IMG/VR virus record: IMGVR_UViG_3300043419_000731
Coordinates: 56,466-120,465 of that record
Source of the DNA: a virus
Direction: 5' to 3' (one strand)
DNA length: 64,000 nucleotides
The position numbers were made by a program, and so were the translations under genes. How positions within the stretch are numbered: position 1 is the stretch's first letter; each line of letters opens with the position of its first letter. The notes under the pieces were generated by a model. The model was not told the DNA's origin, did no database searches, and saw nothing but the letters and a program-made list of their open reading frames with translations. Positions 19,813-29,224 of this stretch are shown in pieces.

Positions 19813-20252
19813 TGACAGAATCAATAGTCGTAACCGAAGTAATCAATGATGTAATCATTTCATCCCCAGGTCCGCAAGGTCCTAGGGGTAAAACTATTTT
19901 AAGTGGAAGTGGTGCACCTTCAAACAACTTAGGTCTAGAAGGAGACTTTTATTACGACTCAGTTCTTTCTAAATTTTATGGACCAAAGCCATCTGATACT
20001 ACTTGGCAAGATGCCAAGGTCATAACTCTTACAGCAAACACTCTAGCTTATTCATGGGAACTAGCTCAACTAACAGGACCAGTTTCAGGAATATATTCTT
20101 TAGCAATAAATCACAATTTGGGATACCATCCAAATGTAACAATTAAATCAAGCGCAGGGGATATACTTGAAACAGGTATAGACTATAACAACATAAACAC
20201 AATTACACTGACTATGGCACAACCATTTTCAGGGACAGCATATCTGTCATAA
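19812..20252 (+). CDS. small fibre-like protein
   Basis: 146 residues. An early SPGPQGPRGKT stretch is a short collagen-like Gly-x-x run; the C-terminal 60 residues (HNLGYHPNVTIKSSAGDILE...) form a beta-rich module that also recurs in the 20265 protein's HNLGTTDVTVQIF end. Probably a tail-appendage module. Confidence 0.6.
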   Translation: MTESIVVTEVINDVIISSPGPQGPRGKTILSGSGAPSNNLGLEGDFYYDSVLSKFYGPKPSDTTWQDAKVITLTANTLAYSWELAQLTGPVSGIYSLAINHNLGYHPNVTIKSSAGDILETGIDYNNINTITLTMAQPFSGTAYLS

Positions 20253-20264
20253 GGGGGAACAAAA

Positions 20265-21236
20265 ATGTCAAAAAAGTTTTTAGTTAGTATTGATCTCAAT
20301 AAGAATGAGTTACTCAATGCTAGAATTCAAAATTTAGGATCAGCACCAACAAATCCAGTATCTGGTCAGGTTTACTACAATACTGGCAATAATATTATGT
20401 ACTTCTGGAACGGTACAGAGTGGATTTCCACATCTGGTTCTCTAGAAGTAATTCAAGATGCAATTGGTCAGTATGTTGAAGGTGGAGTAGGTCTTACAAG
20501 ATCATACAATGACTCTACAGGAACAACAACAATTGATTTAGATGACACAGCGGTAAATCCAGGAACATACGGGTCAATTACAAAGGTTCCAACATTTACT
20601 GTTGATCAGCAAGGTCGTTTGACTGCCGCTAGCGAAGATAACCTAGTTATTCCGCTTGACACACAGACAACTGGAGACTATGTAGCAACAATTGTTGGTA
20701 CAGAAGGTGAAATTACCGTTTCTCCAAATAGTGGACATAATGCAGCAGTCACTATTGGATTGCCAGATGACGTCGAGATTACTGGAAACCTCCAGGTAGG
20801 CGGAAACTTAAATGTTATTGGAACTGTTAACTCTGTAAATACAACACAGATTAATATTGAAGATAATAAGGTAAATCTTAATACTAACTTTATAGGAATG
20901 CCAACAACAGATGCTGGAATCCGTGTAGAGCGTGGAGATGAAGCAGATGTTGAGCTTTTGTGGAATGAATCTACAAATACTTGGACATTAACAAATAATG
21001 GGTCCAACTATCATTCAATTGCAAGAAAGTATGCACAGATACTTTCAGAGACAAGTACATCTCACACAGTAACACATAACCTTGGAACAACAGATGTTAC
21101 AGTTCAGATATTTGAAGCTGCATCTCCTTATGCACAGGTTGAGGCAGATGTTAAGAGAACTTCTGAAGATGTGGTTACTATAGATTTTGCCGTTGCTCCA
21201 ACAGCAGGGCAATACAAGGTAGTTGTAGTAGGATAA
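20265..21236 (+). CDS. fibre protein, beta-helix type
   Basis: 323 residues, Thr/Asn/Gly-rich with repeated short strands (VEITGNLQVGGNLNVIGTVNSV), typical of phage tail fibres. AAGGGGGAAC lies 5 nt before the ATG. The C-terminal HTVTHNLGTTDVTVQIFEA module is shared with neighbours. Host-surface contact or fibre assembly is inferred. Confidence 0.65.
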   Translation: MSKKFLVSIDLNKNELLNARIQNLGSAPTNPVSGQVYYNTGNNIMYFWNGTEWISTSGSLEVIQDAIGQYVEGGVGLTRSYNDSTGTTTIDLDDTAVNPGTYGSITKVPTFTVDQQGRLTAASEDNLVIPLDTQTTGDYVATIVGTEGEITVSPNSGHNAAVTIGLPDDVEITGNLQVGGNLNVIGTVNSVNTTQINIEDNKVNLNTNFIGMPTTDAGIRVERGDEADVELLWNESTNTWTLTNNGSNYHSIARKYAQILSETSTSHTVTHNLGTTDVTVQIFEAASPYAQVEADVKRTSEDVVTIDFAVAPTAGQYKVVVVG

Positions 21237-21240
21237 ACAA

Positions 21241-21702
21241 ATGTCTCGTCAAATGAAGGTGGCGCTCAACCTATTAACCATACAGGATGATCCAGCCAAT
21301 GCTCGTGAGGGTGATATTTATTATAACGTTATTACCAAAAACTTACGTATATTTAATGGAACAGTTTGGCTAGAACTTACTCCCCCAAGTGATGACCCAA
21401 CTCCATTTTATGAGCATACACACGCATTTGACGGAAGCCTACATACAATTAATGTTAGCAACCCAATTCGATTCCAAAATTATAATGAGAATGCTGGTCC
21501 AGAAGAAGCATTACCAATAATTGCGGGTATAATAGGAGGAGGGCCAGAAGATGATTTGATTAATCCAAATTATACTCAGCTCACACTATTTGATGGCGGA
21601 AGCCCAGACTCAATACCAGAACCAGAAGAAGACTATACATTGCTAGAAGGAGGAGCTTCAGCAGAAGGAGATAATACAATTATTGATTTCGGAGGAGCAT
21701 AA
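21241..21702 (+). CDS. small appendage protein
   Basis: 153 residues. Starts MSRQMKVALNLLTIQDDPANA and ends in an acidic, Gly-rich tail (EGDNTIIDFGGA). Shares the READ-GDIYYN-x-NLRIFNGTVW-type N-terminal module with the 20265 protein (GQVYYNTGNNIMYFWNGTEW), so probably a docking domain. Confidence 0.55.
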   Translation: MSRQMKVALNLLTIQDDPANAREGDIYYNVITKNLRIFNGTVWLELTPPSDDPTPFYEHTHAFDGSLHTINVSNPIRFQNYNENAGPEEALPIIAGIIGGGPEDDLINPNYTQLTLFDGGSPDSIPEPEEDYTLLEGGASAEGDNTIIDFGGA

Positions 21703-21706
21703 ATAA

Positions 21707-23536
21707 ATGTCAACAAAAATTCTTTTTAGAAGAGACACATCAGCAAATTGGACAACAGTAAATCCAATCTTACTTGCTGGAGAAATTGGTATTGAAACAG
21801 ATACTTATAAGTTTAAAATAGGAAATGGCTCAAGATGGAATCAGCAGCCATTCTATGCATTTAAGGTCGGAGCTCCAAATGGAGTAGCTCAACTAGGAGC
21901 GACTGGTAAAATTCCTCTTGATCAGGTCCCAGACTACCAATCAGTAAATACTGAAGTTACACAGAAGGTTAATGAAAAGTTTGCAGCACAGACTACAAGC
22001 AACTTAGCAGAAGGACAAAATTTATATTTTACAGAAGCTAGAGCAATAGCAGCAAACGCAACAGCAATTTCCCATGCAGTATCCGATGAGGCTACAGCAA
22101 GAAATCAAGCAATTGCTACAGCTAAAAATGAAGCAATTGCAACAGCTGCATCAAATACAACATCAGCAATTGCCACAGCAAGAACTGGAATAATTTCTCA
22201 AGCTTACGGAGATGCAACAGATATAGCCTCAGCTCTTATACAGCAAGAATCTGCTGCAAGAGTATCTGAAATTGCAGCAGCAATAGAGCAAGAAGAATCT
22301 GATAGAAACTCTGCAATTAATACAGCAATATCAAATGAAATTATAAATAGAAATACTGCTATTAATTCAACTACAACTACTCAAATTGCAGAAGGAGATA
22401 ATTTATACTTTACTGAGGCAAGAGCCAAAAGCGCAGTTGCTTCAGACATAGCAACAGCAGTAGCTGGAGTATCTCTTACAGGCAAGACAACAAATAATTT
22501 AGCTGAAGGCTCAACAAATCTTTACTTTACAAATGCCAGAGCAATATCTGCAACAAATTCAAGATTTACACAAGCAACCATTTATACTAATCAAGTTGCA
22601 GATGACCTTAGAACAGAGATTAGTCAAAATTATGTCTCTAACAGTGGACTGCAAAACCAATTAGATTCTTATGTTCTTGAAGGAGATAGAAATGCTGCAG
22701 GTGGATTTGCTGGACTAGATTCATCTTCAAAAGTTTTAGACTCAGTACTTCCATCCACAATTGCAAGAGTTTCTGATATTGATGCAGCTATAGATGCAAT
22801 AATTGATTCTGCTCCAGGCGCTTTAGATACATTAAATGAATTAGCAGCTGAATTAGCAAACGGACAATCAGCGGTTGCTTCTTTAACAAATGTAATCAAT
22901 ACAAAACTAGATTCGTCTTTAGCCTCTACAACATATGCTCCAAAAGCAAACCCAACTTTTACTGGCACAGTTTCTGGAGTAACAAAGACACATGTCGGAC
23001 TAGGAAATGTAGACAACACTTCAGATCTTAATAAGCCAATTTCATTATTAACTGATGCAGCATTAGATTTAAAAGCTAATATAAATAACCCTACATTTAC
23101 TGGATCGATTGATTTTTCAAATGTCACAGTAACTGGGCTAACAGCTATTGCTGGGCTACCAGACCAGAGCAGCAACTCTGGAAAGTATTTGATGACAAAT
23201 GGAGTTAACCCTAGCTGGGAGACACTAGATGTTTCTGCTCTTGCTCCATTAGATAATCCAACATTTACTGGGACAGTATCATTTCAGAATGCTACTGTAA
23301 ACTTTGCAGATTCATCAATCACCAGCTCTTCATTAGCAGGAACTATACCAAATGCTAAACTAGAAAACTCATCTATTACATTAAATGGTAATTTGATTAA
23401 CTTGGGCTCAACAGTAACTCTTGGAGGATACTATAACCCAGCAGGTGAAAATGTAAGAAACAAGATAATATACGGAACTTCTGTTGATGCGCCTGCGGGA
23501 TCATATTCTGCAGGAGATATTTATATTCAATACTAA
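21707..23536 (+). CDS. tail fibre with MTD-like N-terminal domain
   Basis: 609 residues. ILFRRDTSANWTTVNPILLAGEIGIETDTYKFKIGNG is the N-terminal domain seen in major-tropism-determinant-type and hyaluronidase-type phage fibres (from memory). Residues about 130-300 are Ala/Glu-rich coiled coil; the later part repeats NPTFTGT(V/I) strands. It ends with a YSAGDIYIQY motif. A trimeric fibre is likely. Shares the domain with 29225-31609. Confidence 0.7.
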   Translation: MSTKILFRRDTSANWTTVNPILLAGEIGIETDTYKFKIGNGSRWNQQPFYAFKVGAPNGVAQLGATGKIPLDQVPDYQSVNTEVTQKVNEKFAAQTTSNLAEGQNLYFTEARAIAANATAISHAVSDEATARNQAIATAKNEAIATAASNTTSAIATARTGIISQAYGDATDIASALIQQESAARVSEIAAAIEQEESDRNSAINTAISNEIINRNTAINSTTTTQIAEGDNLYFTEARAKSAVASDIATAVAGVSLTGKTTNNLAEGSTNLYFTNARAISATNSRFTQATIYTNQVADDLRTEISQNYVSNSGLQNQLDSYVLEGDRNAAGGFAGLDSSSKVLDSVLPSTIARVSDIDAAIDAIIDSAPGALDTLNELAAELANGQSAVASLTNVINTKLDSSLASTTYAPKANPTFTGTVSGVTKTHVGLGNVDNTSDLNKPISLLTDAALDLKANINNPTFTGSIDFSNVTVTGLTAIAGLPDQSSNSGKYLMTNGVNPSWETLDVSALAPLDNPTFTGTVSFQNATVNFADSSITSSSLAGTIPNAKLENSSITLNGNLINLGSTVTLGGYYNPAGENVRNKIIYGTSVDAPAGSYSAGDIYIQY

Positions 23537-23550
23537 GAACGGAGATATAA

Positions 23551-26433
23551 GTGCCATTTAAAATTTTTGACGGTTCATCGTGGCTTCCATCTAAAAAAAT
23601 TAAAGTCAATACCGAACTTGGTATGCAAGACTATAAAAAGGCATTTATATTTGACGGCACAAACTGGGTTGAAGTTTTAGAAAAACCAAAAAATCTTACT
23701 GTTCCAGAGCTTTCCTTTTCTAGAGGACAAGAGCTTTATGGTGCAGATCAAACTGTAACAGCTACTAACGGAACCTGGGAAGGAACCGTATCATCTTACA
23801 AGTATCAGTGGCAAAAAGGAATATACGCTGGCTCTCAGATAGATTGGTCTGATATCACAGATGCAATAAACAATAGCTTTATTATACCAGGAGATTTAGT
23901 AGGGTATAAATTAAGATGTGCTGTAACTGCAGTAAATAATGCAGGAGATAGCGAAAAGGCATACGGAACAACAATTGGAATCATCCTTCCTGAATTTGTT
24001 CAAACAATAACAGCCTTTGTGCAACAAGATGCAGACGGATATGTAAATGGAAAGATAAGAGTGTTCTGGGATGTTTCAGAAGGTGCAGACGGATATTTAT
24101 TGATTTATCAAGGTCCTGGAATTGCTAGAACAGAAAAGAAAATTATTGGTAAAAGTAATAACCTGTTTGACTGGGATTTTGGTGCAACAAACGTTAATGA
24201 TCTAATAGGAATGACAAGCTTATCGATATACGTTGGCCCATACAATGATACAAGCTCTGCTGCAGCAGCATATAGAGCGGCTAACGGAATTGGTGATAGC
24301 CAAACACCAACATTCTATCAATCTGGAGGAATCAATGACCTTCTTCCAAAAAAACCAATTGTAACCTCTTTAGCAGTTGCAATTACACCGTATGTTTATG
24401 ACACAGCAATTCAAATGAGCTGGTCACTAAGTAATATAACTCAATCATCATTTTCAGCGGAGTATCAGTATTTTAACGATGAAACCCTAGAATATGGATG
24501 GGCACCTTACAGATCTGGAACAACAGAGCAAAGCGTTTACATGCCTATTGGACCAGGATTTAGTTTTGATGGATTAAGAGTTGTAGTTTCGGGAACTTCT
24601 AGAGGATTTGCAGGACCATTCATTGGCGTTTCTAATTCACCAACTTCTGCATATCTTGCACCAGCAATTTATACAAAACCATTCTTAACCCCAAGCACTA
24701 ATGTTCAAGTGGGAGAAGTTATATCTGCTACCCAAGGAGTATGGGATTATAACCCAACATCATATACTTTAGATATATTAAAAAATGGAGTTTCAGTAGC
24801 ATCTGGAACACAAAGCTGTTCATACACAACAGTATTATCAGATGCTAATGCTACATTTACTGTTAAAGCAAGTGCTACAAATCCAGGTGGCACAACAGAG
24901 TCTTACGGAGACTATTCAATACAATGCCTTAACACATCCACCGTCCCCGCAAACGGTGTTGCTCAAATTTATGGAACTGGTAGAGTTGGAACACAAATTA
25001 CAATGAGCACAAGCGGCTGGACAGGAAATCCAACTCCTTCAATAACTACAAGCTTGCAGCGCATGAACTACTCTGGAGGCTATGATGACATGGGAGTTAC
25101 ATCCTATACTGTACAAGAATCAGATCTTTCAGTTGGTTCAAAAGGCGGAACAATCGCTGCAATTTTTAGAGCACGAGCAACAGCTAGCAATATAGCGGGA
25201 TCAACTTCTGCCTATTCAGATTATCTTCAAGTTTCAAGTAATACATTTACAGTTCCAAGCTTCTTAGGTGGAGGAGTTCCACAAGGTGCAAGTAACTATA
25301 CTATTACAAATGGTGGAGCGCTATATAAAACAACAGCTCTAAGCCAAGCGGGTACAGTAGCAGCTCAGTATCCAACAGCAGGAACAACTGCAACTATTGG
25401 TGTAGATATCACAGTTTATACTTATTATTATGAGGCCGCTGCAGTACTTGCTTCTGGTGGGGTAGCTTCTATTTCTGGAAGTGGTCAGGTTGGTTCAACT
25501 ATTACTGCATCTGCTAGCGGATGGTCTGGAAGCCCAACTCCAACCGTAACAACTCAATTACAGCGCATGAATTATGCTGGAGGGTATGATGATATGGGTG
25601 TAACATCATACACCGTACAATCATCTGATCTAAGCGTTGGAACTAAGGGTGGTGCAATTCCACAATACTTCAGAGCAATTTCAAGAGCAACTAACTCAGC
25701 AGGAACTGCAGAAGTTTACTCTGATTATGTACAAGCAAGCGCAGCACCAGTAACTCCATCATTCCCATTCTTCCCTGACTTTGTGGCGCCACCGTCATTC
25801 CCTTACTTCCCAGCATTTAAGGCACCTTCATTCCCATTCTTCCCTGATTTTGTTGCACCGCCTTCATTCCCTTATTTCCCAGAATTTATGAAAGCACCAT
25901 CATTTGTAGCGCCACCTTCATTCCCATTCTTCCCTGACTTTGTTGCTGCGCCTTCATTCCCTTATTTCAAAGTTACAAAATGTATTGAGTCAAATACAAG
26001 ACTATTAACTTTTGATAGAGGATATGTTGCAGCTAGAGACATACAGCTAGGAGACAAGTTAGTTTCAATATCTGCAGAAGATTTCGGAAACGAATCAATG
26101 AAGTGGTTTAACATTAAAGATAATGTTAAGCTTGTAGAAGTTGAAGTTGTTAAATCTGAGATGTCAGTTAAAGATGTGTTGTCATTTAACGGAACAGAAA
26201 AGTACTTCTCTTATGGTCAACCAATATTCATTAAAAAAGACGGGCTTGCAACATGGATAGAGTCAGGCTCAGTTAACATTGGAGATGCATTACTAGAACT
26301 TGATCCCGCCACTGGTGAGATAAATGAAGTTATAGTTGACTCAATACAAGCAGATACAGACAAAGAAGTTTATGACATTAGAACATCAGGCAACCAATGG
26401 TTTATTGCAGAACAATTTATTGTTATAAGTTAA
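23551..26433 (+). CDS. Ig-like adhesin fibre with Phe-Pro tract and C-terminal Hint domain
   Basis: 960 residues from GTG (MPFKIFDGSSWLPSKK), with GGAGATATAA upstream. Several Ig/invasin-like repeats (for example SGWTGNPTPSITTSLQRMNY and a near-copy SGWSGSPTPTVTTQLQRMNY). Residues about 735-806 repeat PSFPFFPDFVAPPSFPYFP-like units. From Cys811 a 150-residue Hint (hedgehog/intein) fold follows: CIESNTRLLTFDRGY, GDKLVSI, then YGQPIF and NQWFIAEQFIVIS at the end. The block-B His is Gln and the C-terminal His-Asn is absent, so splicing is unlikely; cleavage or ester formation at Cys811 remains possible. Confidence 0.75.
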   Translation: MPFKIFDGSSWLPSKKIKVNTELGMQDYKKAFIFDGTNWVEVLEKPKNLTVPELSFSRGQELYGADQTVTATNGTWEGTVSSYKYQWQKGIYAGSQIDWSDITDAINNSFIIPGDLVGYKLRCAVTAVNNAGDSEKAYGTTIGIILPEFVQTITAFVQQDADGYVNGKIRVFWDVSEGADGYLLIYQGPGIARTEKKIIGKSNNLFDWDFGATNVNDLIGMTSLSIYVGPYNDTSSAAAAYRAANGIGDSQTPTFYQSGGINDLLPKKPIVTSLAVAITPYVYDTAIQMSWSLSNITQSSFSAEYQYFNDETLEYGWAPYRSGTTEQSVYMPIGPGFSFDGLRVVVSGTSRGFAGPFIGVSNSPTSAYLAPAIYTKPFLTPSTNVQVGEVISATQGVWDYNPTSYTLDILKNGVSVASGTQSCSYTTVLSDANATFTVKASATNPGGTTESYGDYSIQCLNTSTVPANGVAQIYGTGRVGTQITMSTSGWTGNPTPSITTSLQRMNYSGGYDDMGVTSYTVQESDLSVGSKGGTIAAIFRARATASNIAGSTSAYSDYLQVSSNTFTVPSFLGGGVPQGASNYTITNGGALYKTTALSQAGTVAAQYPTAGTTATIGVDITVYTYYYEAAAVLASGGVASISGSGQVGSTITASASGWSGSPTPTVTTQLQRMNYAGGYDDMGVTSYTVQSSDLSVGTKGGAIPQYFRAISRATNSAGTAEVYSDYVQASAAPVTPSFPFFPDFVAPPSFPYFPAFKAPSFPFFPDFVAPPSFPYFPEFMKAPSFVAPPSFPFFPDFVAAPSFPYFKVTKCIESNTRLLTFDRGYVAARDIQLGDKLVSISAEDFGNESMKWFNIKDNVKLVEVEVVKSEMSVKDVLSFNGTEKYFSYGQPIFIKKDGLATWIESGSVNIGDALLELDPATGEINEVIVDSIQADTDKEVYDIRTSGNQWFIAEQFIVIS

Positions 26434-26479
26434 TAAATAATCCTGTATAATATATGAATAGGCAGTAAGAGGAGGAAAA

Positions 26480-27031
26480 ATGGCTACCAGCTTTCCAACA
26501 GATATAGACAACCTCTCGAATCCATCTGCAAATGATGAGCTTACGGGACACGCAGCACAACATGCAAATGCCAACGATGCAATTGAAGCAATTCAATCAA
26601 AGCTTGGTGTGGACGGGTCAACTGATGAGAATTCAATTGACTATAAGGTAACAAACCTTGAAGCACTTGTAACAAATGTTACTAATAACTCAAACGCAAC
26701 TTCAGAACTATTGGGTCTTGAGGGAAATAATGACTTAACAGTTTATGGCATTGAAAACCCAACAAATATAGATTCATTTGCAAAAAACACATGGAGAACA
26801 GTTAGATACAATCTACAAGTAACCAAAAACAACGAAGTGTATACATCAGAGATACTAGCTTCACATGATGGAACTGACATAATGATCTCAGAAACAAACA
26901 TTATGTCTAATACAAATAACAATCTATTTACTTATACATTTGAAGAAAATTCAGGTATAATTAGTTTAAGAATCACCCCTACTTCTGGCGAAATTTCTGT
27001 AAGATTTATACGCACAGCAGTAAAGGCATAA
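26480..27031 (+). CDS. appendage protein
   Basis: 183 residues. Starts MATSFPTDIDNLSNPSANDE and contains the phage-fibre segment AAQHANANDAIEAIQSKLGV, followed by coiled coil, then a beta-rich C-terminal domain that resembles the end of the 27059 protein. GAGGAGGAAAA precedes the ATG, and a TG-extended TATAAT at 26446-26451 may start its own message. Confidence 0.65.
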   Translation: MATSFPTDIDNLSNPSANDELTGHAAQHANANDAIEAIQSKLGVDGSTDENSIDYKVTNLEALVTNVTNNSNATSELLGLEGNNDLTVYGIENPTNIDSFAKNTWRTVRYNLQVTKNNEVYTSEILASHDGTDIMISETNIMSNTNNNLFTYTFEENSGIISLRITPTSGEISVRFIRTAVKA

Positions 27032-27058
27032 AAAAAGCAACAAGAGGAGTCATAAAAT

Positions 27059-28723
27059 ATGGCAACAGTAGACAAAAACTTTAGAATTAAAAATGGCCTG
27101 GTCGTTGAAGGAGCTACAGCAACGGTCAATGGCAATGATATACTTACAAAAGATGCTGGTGATTCTTATATCATTAACCTTATTGGTGGAACAGCAACAT
27201 CTGCAAATACACCAAGCACAGTTGTAAAGCGTGATGCAAATGGTAATTTCGAGGCAGGCACACTAGCACTAACTGGAATTACAGTTCAAGATGCTGGTAG
27301 TATCTTTGAAGATTCTGGCCTTGTCATTCAGTCAAATAGCGGATATTCAATTGACATTCTTGGTAACCAGGATGTAACTATTTCATCTAGCAATGGAGAC
27401 ATTAACCTTAATCCAGATGGATCTGCTAAGGTCAATGGACAGGTAATTGCAACAAGAATTTATGCAGACGATGCCGCTTCAACAGCACAAGCAAATGCAG
27501 CTTCAGATGCTACAACAAAAGCTAACGCAGCACAGCTAGCAGCCGAAACAACAGCAGCACTAGATGCTACAAGCAAGGCTAATCAGGCTCTTTCAGATGC
27601 ACAGGCGTATGCACAAAATGCAGCAAATGCAGCACAGTCAAATGCAGAGTTCTTTGCAACATCTGCAGATTCAACACTATACGGAACAATTTCAGCTGAC
27701 ATCATAACTGCAATTGCTAATGAAGAAACAGCTCGTAATTCTGCTATTGATTCAGCAATAATGACAGAAGAGTCAGCTCGTAATTCTGCAATCAATACAG
27801 CAATTACAACAGAAGTTTCAGATAGAAACTCTGCAATTGCAACTGCAAAAAATCAAGCGATTGCAGATGCTAATTCTTACACAGATGGCAAGGTAGCAGA
27901 GCTTGTAGATTCAGCACCAGAACTTCTTGACACACTTAATGAGTTGGCTGCAGCTATTGCTGATAACCCAAATTATGCATCAGATGTTGCTAACCTAGTT
28001 GCAACAAAAGCTGACACAACATATGTAGACTCAGAAATTTCTGATCTAGATGCAGCAGCTCAGGGCTATGCCAATACAGCCCAGTCAAATGCTGAGGCAA
28101 CTGCATCAGCAGATGCAACAACTAAGGCTAACGCAGCTCAAGCAGCAGCTGAGGCAACTGCATCAGCAGATGCAACAACTAAGGCTAACGCAGCTCAAGC
28201 AGCAGCTGAGGCAACTGCATCAGCAGATGCAACAACTAAGGCTAACGCAGCATATGACAATGCTGTAGCCGCAGCAGCAACTGATGCTACAGATAAGGCT
28301 AATACAGCCCAGTCAAATGCTGAAGCAACTGCACAAACTGCGCTCAATTCAGTACTTGCGGGAGATACAAACTTCACAGAGGTTTCAATCGACTGGATGG
28401 TAAAGCATGTTGGATCATACGCATACCAGGCTGGAACTACCGAAACCGTAGCCTATAGCTGGAACCATAATGCAGGAGCTTCAGCTAAGTTCTTAGTTAG
28501 AATTAAGAATGGAATTCACTCACAGGTGTCTGAGGTTCTTTTGACTAGAGATGATGCAAATAATATTGCTATCACAGAATACGGCATGGTTACTACAAAC
28601 GGCATACTTGGAGACATTACAGCCGCTATGAATCAGAATAATATAGATCTTAAGGTAACCCCAGCACATAACACTGGAACAGAGATCTTTGTTTCTGGTA
28701 CACTTCTAAGATACGCAGATTAA
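27059..28723 (+). CDS. long coiled-coil tail fibre
   Basis: 554 residues. The N-terminus MATVDKNFRIKNGLVVEG is shared with the 28792 protein. Residues about 140-440 are Ala-rich coiled coil, including three copies of a 57-bp repeat (28091 onward, unit of 19 residues with ASADATTKANAAQ). The C-terminal domain (HNAGASAKFLVRIKNGIH) resembles that of 26480-27031. A shaft-plus-tip fibre is the likely structure. Confidence 0.7.
   Translation: MATVDKNFRIKNGLVVEGATATVNGNDILTKDAGDSYIINLIGGTATSANTPSTVVKRDANGNFEAGTLALTGITVQDAGSIFEDSGLVIQSNSGYSIDILGNQDVTISSSNGDINLNPDGSAKVNGQVIATRIYADDAASTAQANAASDATTKANAAQLAAETTAALDATSKANQALSDAQAYAQNAANAAQSNAEFFATSADSTLYGTISADIITAIANEETARNSAIDSAIMTEESARNSAINTAITTEVSDRNSAIATAKNQAIADANSYTDGKVAELVDSAPELLDTLNELAAAIADNPNYASDVANLVATKADTTYVDSEISDLDAAAQGYANTAQSNAEATASADATTKANAAQAAAEATASADATTKANAAQAAAEATASADATTKANAAYDNAVAAAATDATDKANTAQSNAEATAQTALNSVLAGDTNFTEVSIDWMVKHVGSYAYQAGTTETVAYSWNHNAGASAKFLVRIKNGIHSQVSEVLLTRDDANNIAITEYGMVTTNGILGDITAAMNQNNIDLKVTPAHNTGTEIFVSGTLLRYAD
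28091..28251 (+). repeat. 57-bp tandem repeat, about three copies
   Basis: Near-perfect copies start at 28091, 28148 and 28205, each encoding 19 residues of coiled coil inside the 27059-28723 fibre. Copy number could vary between relatives and change fibre length. Confidence 0.85.
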
Positions 28724-28791
28724 TAATTAAATAAAAGGTTTGGGGTCCTTTCAAAACCCCACCAAATAACATTAGGGGATAGTGAACTTAA

Positions 28792-29163
28792 ATGGCAACA
28801 GTAGATAAAAATTTTAGAGTAAAGAATGGTCTAAACGTAGCAGGTACTGCAAACTTTGATTCGGCAGTAAATGTAAATAACTTAGTCTTAAATTCGGCCC
28901 CCCTAGCTTATGACTCATCAACTGGTAGATTAAAAATCCAGATTGACGGGGCATGGAAAGAGGTTGCATTCTTAACAGATGCAGCTGAAGATCTAGGAGC
29001 ATTAACCTTCATGGATATCGGCTTGGCTATCGATTATGATGGGCAGCCAGTATATACAGTTTTTGCAAATGGAGTAAACACAACAGCTACAAAATTTGCA
29101 GATGGTGGAATTTACTCCACAGATGTTTACAGCATGACTTTTGACTCTGGAACAATTAATTAA
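28792..29163 (+). CDS. small appendage protein
   Basis: 123 residues. Starts MATVDKNFRVKNGLNVAGT, matching the N-terminus of the long fibre before it, then GRLKIQIDGAWKEV. It may be an alternative or companion fibre that uses the same docking domain. Confidence 0.6.
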   Translation: MATVDKNFRVKNGLNVAGTANFDSAVNVNNLVLNSAPLAYDSSTGRLKIQIDGAWKEVAFLTDAAEDLGALTFMDIGLAIDYDGQPVYTVFANGVNTTATKFADGGIYSTDVYSMTFDSGTIN

Positions 29164-29192
29164 TTGTTTTAGAGCCTTTGTGATGCTATAAT
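29164..29192 (+). promoter_or_regulatory. sigma-70-type promoter
   Basis: TTGTTT (29164-29169), 17 nt, TATAAT (29187-29192) extended by TGC. The ATG at 29225 follows AAGGGGTGG. Confidence 0.65.
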
Positions 29193-29224
29193 TACCAAAT
29201 AAGTCTAAATAAGGGGTGGCATAA

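Noticed and set aside
28737-28765. TGGGGT / ACCCCA inverted repeat between two appendage genes
   Set aside because: Six base pairs with a long loop and no T-run; too weak for a terminator call.
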